The notes beneath the pieces are model-generated. The model worked only from the letters and a program-made list of their open reading frames with translations. It searched no databases and was not told where the DNA came from. Of a stretch of DNA of 64,000 nt, positions 46,301 to 57,889 are shown piece after piece. Each line of letters starts with the position of its first letter. Positions within the stretch are counted from its first letter, which is position 1. This stretch comes from Serripes groenlandicus. Its lineage: Eukaryota > Mollusca > Bivalvia > Cardiida > Cardiidae. A program made the position numbers and the translations under genes. Location: contig JASEVX010000032.1 of assembly GCA_031761405.1 (NCBI GenBank), positions 1,777,333 through 1,841,332 on the forward strand. Reading direction: 5' to 3'.

Positions 46301-48238
46301 TTAATTGTTGTGAAGGCTACTTACTGTGAAAGCTCAATCAAGTATATGTAAAAACAAACGCATAGGGGAATATTTCTAGAAGTCATCAGTATGCTGGCTA
46401 CAGTAATTACTTTATTTCGGAAAGTTATTTTTAAAGGCACGAGCGAGCCTAAATGGTGTGGGTTCATATCAGCAAGTACATATACTCCGTATGATCATAA
46501 TACAGTATATGTATAGGTTGATCTGGAACTGCATGGTTCACGAACGTGATTGTGTGCCTTTTCTCATAGATGAGATCAAATTTAAAATTGGAGATAAAAC
46601 ATGCAGCAAGTTATTGGATCGAACCTGGGATCTCTCGCTTTCATGGCGGGTACTCTACAGACTAGGTTAACAGGTTCGCTAACATGTAATATGGGTACAA
46701 GTTCGTAACGTGACACAAACAGCTAAAGCTAGCATTGAGATCCCGAAGAGTATTGTAGAAGATAATACGATGAACAAGTTTGACATTTAAGCGCGTAACA
46801 GTTTGACATTCCTTTTAAACGAGGCGAGATTCGTACCGCCTACCTTATTAATATTCTATAGTAATAAAGTCCCCTTGAAATAGTGCAAACAGGGTCGGCA
46901 CGCGATACTATTCAGCGATAACCCGAGAACGAAAGAAGAAGTAAATCAAATCGGTAGCCTTGAGAAAATGTTTGAATACAAAAAAATATTCCTGCAATAC
47001 TTCGATGATTTAAACGCATAACAAGTAAATCATAAACACCAGTCATTATACAAATGAAATATATTTTTGATAATTGTTCTCTCGAATAATTTTTAGTTAC
47101 ATATAACTCACGTGAGTTCTTTAGGGGGAAGGGGAGATTGTCGGTGGGGTACCGGGCTGGCATTTCTGAACTCCAATGCGATTTTATGTTTTGACTATTC
47201 GCATTTAGTTCTGACTCCGTTGAAATGTTACACCAGGGTTCGTTTTTCATCGTTGAAAAAAAAAAAAAACTCACAATATTTCAACATAACATTTTGATAA
47301 AATTGACCAGTGTTAAATTATAATCAGTCATAGGGTCATTTTTAATGGTTAGTAAAATTTAAGATAAACCTCAGACACCGAGTGTCCGCTGTAGAGATCA
47401 TGAAAAGAACCGGTGACTTCCGCATGTTTTAAAAAACCTAATGGCAATGTCAATCCCGGGCTCGAACCTAAAACTTCATTTGTAGGAGACACCATCTAAG
47501 GATACACTTTTGATATTTACGGACTTTGTTGTAGCTAGGCCTATGATTCAATTAAGACCAAGTACGAGGTCCATACTTTTCAGAATTAATGTTGCGTACA
47601 TGTATGTCTGTCCGTGCGTCAGAGTGAACAATTTGGTCTTAAGTGATTAGAGGCGTGAATAAAGACAAAGGGAACACAAGATTTATGAAAGACATAATAT
47701 AAAAATTGAGGTTGACGTCCGTCGTCAATATTGATATCTATCCTTTGAACTCTCTAGCGGCCATAAGCCTCACACTTGCTTCACTTAGCCACCATCATAT
47801 CTCGGTCAAATTAGAAGCTTGGTCAGATTGTGTCAAACACTATGACAACAAGTCAAAATTTAGAAAATCCGTCTGAAAATCTAGGGGCTTCAGTTTTCAC
47901 TTAATCGTCGCGAAAATGCATCAAAACATTCGTTGACATTAAATATCGGACAAGTTCGAAACTGGGTCACATGTGGTCAAACACAAGGTGAGTGTGTCAA
48001 TTTAAGAGATAACCTTTGAACACTGATGAGACCAACTGTCTCATCCATCTTCATGTGATATCACTAGAACTTGTTCACGAGGGTTGATAACCTAGATCAC
48101 TAGTTGAAATTAAATAACAACCTTTGAACACTCTAGTGGCCAGATTTCTCATCCGATATTCATAACAGTACATAATAACATGCATTTACATCACATCTGG
48201 GTTAAGTTCAAAACTGGGTAACGTGGGTTAAGAAACTA
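46301..48238. other. Non-coding flank of copy B
   Basis: It matches 13541-15456, including the G-rich patch (47121-47150). No gene is seen. Confidence 0.6.
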
Positions 48239-48792
48239 AAGCCGCGTTCACATCTAAGGGTCACGCACGTAGTTGACTGTCGTCGGGTATGGCCGTAGTT
48301 GACCGTAGTGGACCGTAGTTAAACGTATTAAACGTATAGTAAGACGTAGTTAACTGTTGTTCAACGTAGTTATAATCGTTGCTTGAACTTCCAGAAACCC
48401 ATGATTTGCCCTTGGTTAGCACAACCTTTTTTTCAACATGTTCAAAATATCTCTACGGTGAGCTTGGATGCCAAGACCGTACCCTGACAGTAGTTTGAAG
48501 TAGTTGACCATAGTTGACAGTTGTTTACACTACTTGACCGTAGTGTTTACCGTAGTTTCCCGTAGTAACATGGCACTACGATTAACACTTAAGGTCAAGT
48601 AGGGTGAACTAGAGCGACTAGGGACAAATACCAGAGTTGAACTACGTTTGAAGTACATTCACAGTACTGTAAAGTACGGTCAACTAGGTCGAAGTAGTGA
48701 CTTCAAACCTATTTCACCCTACTTCTACCTAGTTGACCCTAGTTGCACTACGGTCAACTACGTGTGTGACCGTAAGATGTGACCGCGGATTA
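48239..48792. mobile_element. Terminal-inverted-repeat element, copy B
   Basis: Orthologous to 15457-16032, with 'aagccgcgttcacatct' at the left and 'agatgtgaccgcggatt' at the right. The interior again consists of 'gtagttgaccgtag' words in both orientations. It is slightly shorter than copy A through small deletions. Confidence 0.75.
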
Positions 48793-49353
48793 AGTCACTA
48801 GGACGAATTAAAGAAAATCTTGTGAACACTCGATAGGTCACATTTCTCTTCCAATCTACATGGCATTTTATCAATACATCAAGGGTTATTAAATATCAGT
48901 CATGGTTTATGGCGAATAAGAAACGAAGTTAATAAAACCTTGTGAGGTCTCTGGATACCTCATTTTTTAAAAACTATCATGTAGGTTCCTTACAACATTT
49001 AACTTCACAAATTCTCGGACAGGTTAAACATTGGGTGCGAATTAGTCAAACACAAGGTCAAACACCAGTTACAAATCTAGACACACCTTGTGAAGACTCT
49101 GGGACCACATTGTTTTCCATATAATCTTCATGAAAGTTGATCAGAATACTTGCCGATCTCAGTCACGTTCGAAACTGGGTTACCTGGGGTCCAAAACGAT
49201 GTCACTAGTTCAAATTTAGGGGAAAACATTGTGAATACTGAATACTCTAGATACTCCTCTTCGTTTTTCATACAAATTTAATGGAAATTAATCAGATTAT
49301 ACTTCTACACCGAATATCGGTCACGTGAGAACCTGGGTCATGATGGGTTAAGA
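48793..49353. other. B-specific upstream sequence
   Basis: From about 48979 onward there is no counterpart in copy A. It contains phrases such as 'cgaaactgggttacctggg' also present further upstream in both copies, so it may be part of an older internal repeat. No gene is seen. Confidence 0.5.
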
Positions 49354-49653
49354 TTGATTGATTTATTGATTAATTGATTGGGGTTTAACGCCGTTTTTAA
49401 CAATTTCTTAGTCATATTACGGCGGCCAGTTCACCTACTCATATGTTTCCTGGTTTTCTCACACCAGTACTTCACACAACAATCTTCCCAAGCAACTGGC
49501 TGCTTTTCCACATAGACTTAACCCATTGATGGAAGACGAATAACGCATGTCGCATTGACTTTTGTCAAACGTCGGAAAGAAAGTTTGCCGAGCCGGGATT
49601 CGAACTCACAACCCCTGGATTGACAGCCCGCGTCAATATTGACTGAGCTACCG
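49354..49653 (-). mobile_element. SINE (family 1) with a long target duplication
   Basis: Minus-strand SINE from the 'ttgattgatttattg' tail to the 'ccccggtagctcagtc' head. The flank 'tcatgatgggttaaga' occurs on both sides (within 49335-49353 and 49654-49672), giving a 16-19-bp target-site duplication. Confidence 0.92.
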
Positions 49654-50081
49654 GGGTCATGATGGGTTAAGAACAATGTTACTAGTTCAACATTTAACCA
49701 ATCTTTTTGAAACCTCTATAGACCACAGTATTCACCCATTCACCATGAAAGATTATCAGAACTTTCGTCACCATAAAATCTTTGTCAAATGTACCCGTCC
49801 GTGGGAAAAGGTACGCGTGGACATTTTTGAACAGTGTCAGTTCAGATCATACTCTACATATGTTCCGTCGAATCATAATCTACACAAATGGAACAAGCGT
49901 CGTTAAGAAATATTTGAACAGTGAATATCTTGATCAGATTGTGCACTGGCTGATCTGGAACTTCACTATATACCAAAGTCACCCTTATCCCCGTAAAGGG
50001 CTTGTATAATACTTATACTTGGGATAAAATCACAGAATGAACAATCTACATGGTTTGCATTGTTATTAAACTTTCGTTAAT

Positions 50082-50095
50082 AACTTCCATTTTAG
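50082..50095 (+). other. Predicted 3' splice site before gene B coding exon
   Basis: Orthologous to the site at 16471-16484, with one change (TTTCAG to TTTTAG) that preserves the AG. Confidence 0.5.
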
Positions 50096-50115
50096 GGAGA
50101 AGTAGCAAACTACGC

Positions 50116-50130
50116 ATGCGTAAAACATAA
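50116..50130 (+). promoter_or_regulatory. Tiny upstream ORF, gene B
   Basis: Met-Arg-Lys-Thr-stop ends 2 bp before the main ATG. The earlier upstream ATG of gene A is ACG here, so B has one upstream ORF where A has two. Confidence 0.45.
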
Positions 50131-50132
50131 TC

Positions 50133-51833
50133 ATGGCTTCTGGATCCCAATCTCTGTATAAAGGATCTGACGAGATATACAACCAAGATTGTGACGTTTG
50201 TCTGTCGACCGGTAAAACATCGGAAGCCATATCCTACTGTAACATATGTTGTGAGTATCTCTGTCAGTTTTGTGATATCGCGCACAGGGGGTCTAAGGCG
50301 ACGAGAGACCATACCATTCTGATAGGGAGTAACATACCATCAGTATCTACGAGGAAACAACCAACGCTACCATTTATGTTCTGTGATACACACAGAAGAT
50401 CGTTACTCGATACATACTGTTCCACTGACGATGAGGTCATATGTCCTGCCTGTAAAATGACGAACCATGCAACATGTAGTACAAGCACTGTCTGCAAACA
50501 CAGTGCTAAAATTGATGTTGAAAAGGAGCTTAAAAAAGTCGCTAATCGTCTGAAAGACTTGACAAATAAATATGACAACCTTACAAAGGACAGACACACC
50601 GATAAATCAACCGTGATGTCTCAGATACAGAAAAGTCTCAGCGACATGCAACAATTTCGCAAGAATATTAATGACCAGCTGGATAAACTTGAAAATAAAA
50701 TGTCTTCCGAAATCCGACAAATTGAAGAAACGTGGAAAAGAGAGATCGACGGTCACGTCACGTTAGCCGATGACATTTTACACCAAATCGGGGATCTGGA
50801 AAAATCTTTGTCGGAATGTGAGAAATTGCGGGAAAATGACGTCATGTTTGTCGGGTTGAAGAAAGCTTCTTCACGTGCAGATGAATATGGGGTTATCATT
50901 GATGAAATCCAGAAAGAAATTTACCCAATACAGATTCGTTTTCAACCCAATGGCGTCTTATCTGACCTGATCCAGGAGTCACAATCACTGGGCACTGTCG
51001 CTAACAACCGACCAATTGATTCCGGCTCAAATCAGACATCTATCCTGAACATGTCTGTGAAGAAAAAAAAGGTCAAAAATGTGACGTCAGATGAAGTTTA
51101 TGGATGCACATTAATGTCTGACGGTCTTGTTGTACTCGCATGTGGTGGCAATGGTCTGAAATTGTTTGATGAAAACTTCCTTTTAAAAACCCAGTTATCC
51201 CTTTTTGCAGTGGACGTGTCTACTATCAATGACACTGACGTCATAGTTACACAAGGTTCAGACAAACAGCTCCAGCGGGTAACAATACTCCCGGGGATAA
51301 AGGTGAAGAATACATTGAAGATGGATATAAACTGTTACGGTGTAGATGTTTATGGGGACGAGATATACGTTAGCTGTCATGATGATCCCGGTAATGGTGA
51401 AGTACGAGTACTCAACATGGACGGTATAGTACAGAGAAGGTTGGGAGTGGAGAACGGTAAATCTATGTTTATACGTCCTAGCCGTGTTAACGTCAACGGC
51501 AGTAACATATTTGTCTCTGATTGGGAAACTCACACTGTTACAGGTTTGAACAATCAAGGTCACGTGATATATCGGTACTCTGACACAGATTTGAAGTCAC
51601 CCTACGGAATGTATGTGGATGGAGAAGATAACCTGTTAGTGTGTGGAGTGAACTCTAACAATGTACATATGATCCGAGATGATGGTAGAAAAGAGAAGAT
51701 ATTGTTGTCAGAGAAGGACGGGATACACTTGCCACGGTGTATATCGTTCAGACCCAGTGATGGTTGCCTAATGGTGGGTTTATCCACGAAAGCTAAAACT
51801 GATCAAAAGTTTATCCTATTCAGTACTAGATAA
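50133..51833 (+). CDS. TRIM-like protein B: two B-boxes, coiled coil, C-terminal beta-propeller (no RING)
   Basis: 566 residues, single coding exon, same domain order as gene A: B-box 1 at about 20-60, B-box 2 at about 84-123, coiled coil at about 125-235, NHL-like propeller from about 315. All Cys ligands are kept. Residue 99 in B-box 2 is Asp instead of His, and Asp100 is retained, which is compatible with zinc binding. Residues 1-310 differ from A at about 16 positions. The propeller differs at about 60 positions plus a two-residue deletion near 455-460. Silent changes number about 16 and 11 in the two parts. The likely role is a cytoplasmic adaptor whose propeller recognises a ligand that differs from that of A. 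There is no premature stop or frameshift, so both copies appear functional. Function beyond the family level is not shown by the sequence. Confidence 0.88.
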   Translation: MASGSQSLYKGSDEIYNQDCDVCLSTGKTSEAISYCNICCEYLCQFCDIAHRGSKATRDHTILIGSNIPSVSTRKQPTLPFMFCDTHRRSLLDTYCSTDDEVICPACKMTNHATCSTSTVCKHSAKIDVEKELKKVANRLKDLTNKYDNLTKDRHTDKSTVMSQIQKSLSDMQQFRKNINDQLDKLENKMSSEIRQIEETWKREIDGHVTLADDILHQIGDLEKSLSECEKLRENDVMFVGLKKASSRADEYGVIIDEIQKEIYPIQIRFQPNGVLSDLIQESQSLGTVANNRPIDSGSNQTSILNMSVKKKKVKNVTSDEVYGCTLMSDGLVVLACGGNGLKLFDENFLLKTQLSLFAVDVSTINDTDVIVTQGSDKQLQRVTILPGIKVKNTLKMDINCYGVDVYGDEIYVSCHDDPGNGEVRVLNMDGIVQRRLGVENGKSMFIRPSRVNVNGSNIFVSDWETHTVTGLNNQGHVIYRYSDTDLKSPYGMYVDGEDNLLVCGVNSNNVHMIRDDGRKEKILLSEKDGIHLPRCISFRPSDGCLMVGLSTKAKTDQKFILFSTR

Positions 51834-53271
51834 ACTCATGAGTGTCCCGGATAGACATTGTATAATGTATTATAACATGCCGAGGATTTCGCAGAAAAGT
51901 CGTATCCTTTTTGCCTATGTACTAAGTACAAAGCTTAGAAAATTAAAAACAAAAGTGTTTTCAGTACAATTGAAATAATTACGGAAAAGTAGAAATTTAC
52001 CATAATTTGAATAGCCTTCTTTTCCAACATTGTTGAGAATTCCAATTTGCACATGGAAGATTAGCTAGATAATAGCAGGCCCCGTAATAATGTCTAAAAT
52101 GTGTAAATAGAGTAAGTCAAAATCTTAGACGCGTGACACGAAAGTCGGTATTCATTCGTTTTGAAAAATATTGGTAGTTAAGATCAAACTATGTATACTT
52201 CTTGTATTTGTATATTCGGCGTAATTTGTTCTATTAGTTAAAATGTAATGGGAAATTTTGTTCATGGGATCTTTTTTCTGTTTTTTCCTTCTTCTGATGT
52301 GATTTTGGCGGTGTGTTTGACTAGATAGCCGATGGGGGAAGATCCTGATCGGATTGTAAATTGGTTAATGCTGATCTGGATCTTTACTTATCACAACGTG
52401 CATTTCTTTTTACAAACTAGAATCGTGTGCCTGTAGACTATTTGTTTTATTTGTTTAGAAGTCAATAAATATCGTGGTAAAACGATAAGAATCAAGTTAA
52501 ATCTGCACATTAGTTTTGTAAAATTATATCTTATTCTTTTTAAATGAAATAACTTAAAATATTTATATTTAACAATATCTATGTGTTAATGCATTTATGT
52601 AGTTAATACTGTAAAATTAGTTTTGTATATCAAATACTGTCATTTTACTGCAAGCAATTGCTTGTAATTTTTATTTTACTATATTTGTATTAACCAATAT
52701 CTTTTACTTTTATATTTGAATGAGTATAATTAATTGTTCAAATTGTTAAAGATTTGTGCCGCTTCAGCAAACAGTTGGTTGTGTCGCACATAAAACAGTG
52801 ACGATTTAGATGAGCCTTATCGACGTGTAGTCTCATCACACACCAACCACGACATTCTCTGCTAGTGTACAATTAGACAAGTCACGGATAAAATTTCGAG
52901 TTTCGATCAGTCTGATCAAGATCTACACGGTTTGCCATCTAATCAATAGATCATTGCAGTTGCATACGGTATGAAATAAAAAAAAAATGACCGCGCTGTA
53001 TAAATGTACGGTTTGATCTTAAAGAAAACTGGTCGCAAATGTCAGAAGGCCTAATATCCCTGTGTTGGGAATCTTATTAGTTGGTGTATCAAGACATAAC
53101 GTAAGTGGAAATGATACCTTCATAAATATATGTACAGTGGGTGTGTCAAGAAGGACATGCTTTCTCGATTGTATACGACCGTAAACAGTGATATGACTAT
53201 ACATAATAATATGCTCGTTTAAGCCCTCACTGTAGGCTTGAAAGAGAAGACAAATTGGTTAGTTCATTTTT
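51834..53271. other. 3' UTR and downstream flank of gene B
   Basis: Conserved with 18229-19720. The aligned AATAAA of copy A is absent. Another AATAAA is present at 52464-52469 that copy A lacks. Nothing else is recognised. Confidence 0.5.
52464..52469 (+). terminator. Candidate poly(A) signal, gene B
   Basis: AATAAA about 630 bp after the stop codon, created within a stretch where copy A reads 'aagtaaaacaaaa'. It is a candidate only. Confidence 0.3.
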
Positions 53272-54419
53272 AGCTCGACTATTCGAAGAATAAGGGGAGC
53301 TATTGTAGTCACCCCGGCGTCGGCGTCGGCGTTGGTTAAAGTTTTTGTGCAAGCTAGCATTTACCCCTATAATTTACATACGCCTATGCCAATGATCTTC
53401 AAGTTGATGATGCCTACACAGTTTGGAGTCAGTAGGTCAAAGGTCAAAGGTCAAGGTCACTGTAACTTTCTATATAGAAACAGTTCATGGTTAAAGTGTG
53501 TATGTAAGCTAGCATTTACACTTATAACTAGCATACGCCTAGACCTATGGTCTTTAAACTTTGTATGGACATTTTTTGTAGCAAGTTAATGATGCCTATA
53601 AACTTTGGAGTCAGTAGGTCAAATGTCAAGGTCACTGTAACCTTCTATATGGAAACAGTTCATGGTTAAAGTTTTCGTGCAAGCTAGCATTTACCCTTAT
53701 AACTAACATACACTTAGGCCTGTCATCTTCACGTTGGGTTTGCCTAGAGAGTTTGGAGTTCCTAGGTCAAAGGTCAAGCTCATTTTGACCTTTCTGTAAA
53801 GAAACAGTTAATGTTTAAAGTTTTTGTGAAAGCTAGCATTTACCCTTATAACTTACATACGCCTAGGCCTATGCTCATAGCAAGTTGGTGATGCCTAGAG
53901 AGTTTGGAGTCAATAGGTCAAAGGTCAAGTTCAGTGTGACCTTCAATACAGAAACATTCCTTGCTTTAAAACTACTGATTGCTTAGGCCTATAACCATGA
54001 AACTTAGTTTGGGTAATGGTCATGATCAGCACTTGACTCAAACAGGTCATAGGATCATAAGGTCAAATGTCAAGGTCACCTTGACCTTTAACGAAAAAAA
54101 CACTATTTTTTGCAATAACTTTGAACTAGTTGCATATGGTGCAAATTGTTGCCCAATGGTTAAAGGTTTGCGTGCAACTACATTAAGAGTCCATATCTTA
54201 GTAACTACTTGATGCATTCCATTGAAACGTTATACAACCCTTCCAAACCATCACACCTATGAAAATAATCAAGTTAAATAACTCTATCCTGCATATAATG
54301 CAAATTATTACCCTTTAAGACATTGTGGTTAATGTTTAGCATGCAACTACATTAGAATCCATTATTTCAGTAATCAAATAAGCGGTGGAATAGTCGAGTA
54401 TGCTGTCCTCCGACAGCTT
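53272..54419 (+). mobile_element. Non-autonomous element inserted only in copy B
   Basis: It begins 'agctcgactattcgaagaat' and ends 'ggaatagtcgagtatgctg' plus 'tcctccgacagct', giving an inverted CTCGACTATTC near both ends and AGCT at the very termini. It is flanked by T runs that could be a 3-4 bp target duplication. Copy A has the uninterrupted site at about 19720. Inside are four to five diverged ~170-bp repeats with 'caagctagcatttaccc' and 'gtcaaaggtcaaggtcac'. I recall closely similar ends from abundant repeats in bivalve genomes. It has no ORF for a transposase. Confidence 0.8.
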
Positions 54420-55119
54420 TTGTTAAAGATATTAACCCCAACACCGTATATAAATGCAGTAAGACCAATTATGACTTAAACAAGTATCCAAGTATTAACA
54501 AGCTGAGAACTCACTGTTCGCTTTTAAGCCAGGATATGTGTGTTAATTCATTTCACAGAAAATAATCCCATACCTCACTTGAATACACAAAGAACAATTT
54601 AAGGACTTGAACACGTATCCAGGTATTAACAGGCTCATCTGAGTCCTCACGGTTCGCTTTTAAGCCAAGATGTTTGTTTGTTAATAGATTATACAGAATC
54701 TAACATCATAACACATATGCATGTATATATACAGTACAAACAATTTGGACTTTAACATACATACATAAGTACATGTATTAACAGGCTCGTCTGGCTCCTC
54801 ATTGTTCGCTTTTAAGTTTTTAGGTGTTTTAAGATTGTATTGTTCATTTCATAGAAACCAACACCACAAGACATATGTATGCATATGTATACCTACAGTA
54901 CAATCAATTTGGAATTTAACATGTATTAACAGGCCCATCTGAATCCTTACTGGTCGCTTTTAAAACTGTAGGTGTTTGTTAGTTCATTACACAGAAACTT
55001 ACCCCGTTAAACCTATATATAGGAGTATACTTTGTTTTTATTGTCTGTGTTTTGTTATATCCCTTACATAGTTTGTGTTATATAATTGTGTATATTTTTG
55101 ATACATGTACTACTGAACA
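54420..55119. other. Non-coding part of copy B
   Basis: It matches 19721-20545, with the same 'gtattaacaggctc' repeats. No gene is seen. Confidence 0.5.
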
Positions 55120-55800
55120 ATGCTTAATAAAGAGTATATGCTTACAATTTTGATATACTTTATTTTTCGAATGTATTTTTTGAAGACATGACATGTCTCT
55201 GGTTGTATTTACACAATTCCCGTAAAAGCCTGTCGTCGTATACTTTAAATAAGGAGTAGTTGATTAAAACAACGTTGTGTCCATATTCCTTATTAAGGCA
55301 ATTTATGAATCCTAGTCTGTGAAATGGACAACTCGTTCCCCGAGTTATAACCGCTAACAAAAACCCACGGCTGACATGACTCTTATACTGATTCGCATCA
55401 GGATGTGTTATTTAATTGTGTAATATGTTCTTGTTAGATTTGAGATACATGTACTACTGAATAATGCTTAATAAACAGTGTATGCTTACAATTTTGATAT
55501 ATTCTATTGTTCAAATGTACTCTCTTGAATACATGACATGTCTTTACACAACTCCCGTAAAAGCCTGTCGTCGTATACTCTAAATAAGAAGTAGTTGATT
55601 ACAACAACGTTGTGTCCATGTTCCTTATTACTAATACTAGTGGGTAATGGACAACTCGTTACCCGAGTTATAACCGCTAACAAAAACCCACGGCTGACAC
55701 TACTTTAATACTTATTCGTATCAGGAACAGTTTGAATTAGAGACTAGGGTTCATCACTACATATATACTCTGTTTAGTCATCGCTCTCGAGGTGGGCACT
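55120..55800 (+). repeat. B-specific ~345-bp tandem duplication
   Basis: 'gcttaataaacagtgtatgc', 'gacatgacatgtct', 'aaagcctgtcgtcgtatact' and 'gagttataaccgctaaca' each occur twice in order, about 345 bp apart (from about 55120 and from about 55465). Copy A has one copy (about 20545-20880). Confidence 0.8.
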
Positions 55801-56230
55801 CTAAACACTACCCCAACGAAAAAGTACTTATTTCACACACTGATTCAAACCAGGAACCATTTGCATAAGAGTTCCGATCTTTACCCATCACATACTTCAT
55901 GTTGTTGACATCATTCTCGAGGCGGTCACTCTAACGACTACCCCATCAAGATAGTACTTATTTCACAAACTGATTCAAGACCAGGAACCACTTCATCAAG
56001 AGGTCTAAAATCACAAGCTGAAACAACTATTCAATTACAAGAATTACATGCGATTTACATACGATTGTATTCAAGGTCAGTATCATTGATGCCATACGCA
56101 AACAGTTATTGTATAGAAATAAGCTATTCGTGAATATAATAAAAGGTTAAATACCCAAGACAGGTGAGGTTAAGATGACTTGATTCTGGAAAAGAAAGAT
56201 CTGTTGGCGCGGATTAGTTTTGTTTTGTTT
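55801..56230. other. Short version of the Ctctcgagg-type repeat and spacer
   Basis: About two copies of the repeat seen four times at 20881-21420, then AT-rich spacer. No gene is seen. Confidence 0.55.
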
Positions 56231-56385
56231 GAAATACTTTAAAAACGGTAGTGATGGCTTTCCCTCCTTGGCACTCCGGATTGTGCGATTAGCATTACGT
56301 CTGACTAACCGGTATTACGTATCAGGATAAATAGACCAGAAGTACTTGTAACTAAAGTTACACTGAAACGCCAGGATATACCTGA
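56231..56385 (+). mobile_element. Headless SINE, family 2 (copy B2)
   Basis: Body and part of the tail ('atggctttccctccttgg', 'ttagcattacgtctgacta', 'cgccaggatatacctgaa'). It corresponds to 21905-22163, but the tRNA-like head is gone. Confidence 0.75.
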
Positions 56386-56600
56386 AAAATATGCAGCAGA
56401 CGTCGAAAACATCTACGCCATACTTTTGAAACTTTCAGTCAATTGAAGTATTATTATTGAATGAAAATGAAAACAATGTTGCAAAAGGAGAAAATTGCTC
56501 ATTAATGACAGTTCCTCTTTTTTCTCACAACGTTTCAAAAGTCATCTGCTACAGATGCGTCTACATGAGTCTAGAAGATGCGTTTGCATCTGATAGTTAT
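56386..56600. mobile_element. MITE remnant
   Basis: 'atgcagcagacgtcgaaaac', 'aacaatgttgcaaaaggag' and 'gaaaattgctcattaatgac' mark the palindromic family. The left terminus was removed by the same deletion that trims the SINE. Confidence 0.6.
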
Positions 56601-56857
56601 ACGTACAAATCTATAATTTAATACAAAATAGAAAAAATAAGTAAAAGTGTCTACAGTTTCAGTTATGTTTTGATCGTTATTAACATATTGATGGTCTTTA
56701 TTCTCGGAGGTTTGCGTTCTTGTTTAGCGCTGTATTCAGTTTTAAATAATAAGATTGTCAAACACCTTTTTCTTGACCGCATAATGATCACTAAGAAAAA
56801 TAACGATGTACGTTTAGTTTATGCAAAGTAACACTGTATTACCTCCCTTTAAGTGTT
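56601..56857. other. Spacer before array B
   Basis: Matches 22555-22840. No gene is seen. Confidence 0.5.
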
Positions 56858-57862
56858 TGACAGCTAGATAGTCTTGCGGATGCGTATATAGGTTACTCTG
56901 GATCTTCACTGGTCGTATATTCCCGAAGGTCGGTTAATGTGTGACGCGGCTCTCTGTTATATTTAACAACTAGATCGTCTTGGGCATATAGGTTACTCTG
57001 GATCTTCACTGGTCGTATATTCCAGAAGGTCGGTTAATGTGTGACGTGGCTCTCTGTTATGTTTTACAACTAGATCGTCTTGCAGATGCGTATATAGGTT
57101 ACTCTGGATCTTCACTGGTCGTATATTCCAGAAGGGAGGTTAATGTGTGACGTGGCTCTCTTATGTTTTACAGCTAGATCGTCTAGCGTATATAGGTTAC
57201 TGTGGATCTTTACTGGTCGTATATTGCAGAAGGGAGGATAATGTGTGGCGTGGCTCTCTGTTATGTTTTACAGCTAGATCGTCTAGCGTATATAGGTTAC
57301 TCTGGATCTTCACTGGTCGTATATTCCAGAAGGTCGGTTAATGTGTGACGTGGCTCTCTGTTATGTATTACAGCTAGATCGTCTAGCGTATATAGATTAC
57401 TCTGGATCTTTACTGGTCGTATATTCCAGAAGGTCGGTTAATGTGTAGCGTGGCTCTCTGTTATGTTTTACAGCTAGATCGTCTTGCGTATATAGGTTAC
57501 TCTGGATCTTCACTGGTCGTATATTACAGAAGGTCGGTTAATGTGTAGCGTGGCTCTCTGTTATGTTTTACAGCTAGATCGTCTAGCGTATATAGGTTAC
57601 TCTGGATCTTCACTGGTCGTATATTCCAGAAGGTCGGTTAATGTGTGACGTGGCTCTCTGTTATGTTTTACAGCTAGATCGTCTTGCGTATATAGGTTAC
57701 TCTGGATCTTCACTGGTCGTATATTCCAGAAGGTCGGTTAATGTGTGACGCGGCTCTCTGTTATGTTTTACAACTAGATCGTCTTGCGTATATAGGTTAC
57801 TCTGGATCTTCACTGGTCGTATATTCCAGAAGGTCGATTAACGTGTGACGTGGCTCTCTGTT
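56858..57862 (+). repeat. 100-bp satellite, array B
   Basis: About ten units of the same satellite as 22841-24217, in the same orientation and ending in the same flank ('ctctctgttcgtaattgtatg' split over the junction). It lacks the 'gaactgac' variant that dominates the left part of array A. Confidence 0.94.
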
Positions 57863-57889
57863 CGTAATTGTATGCCTTATACACGGTTT

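Larger units (their letters stand above)
49673..50132 (+). other. Upstream region and 5' UTR of gene B
   Basis: It matches copy A from about 49820 onward. It includes a predicted 3' splice site 'cttccattttag' ending at 50095. The first exon and promoter were not located. Confidence 0.5.
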
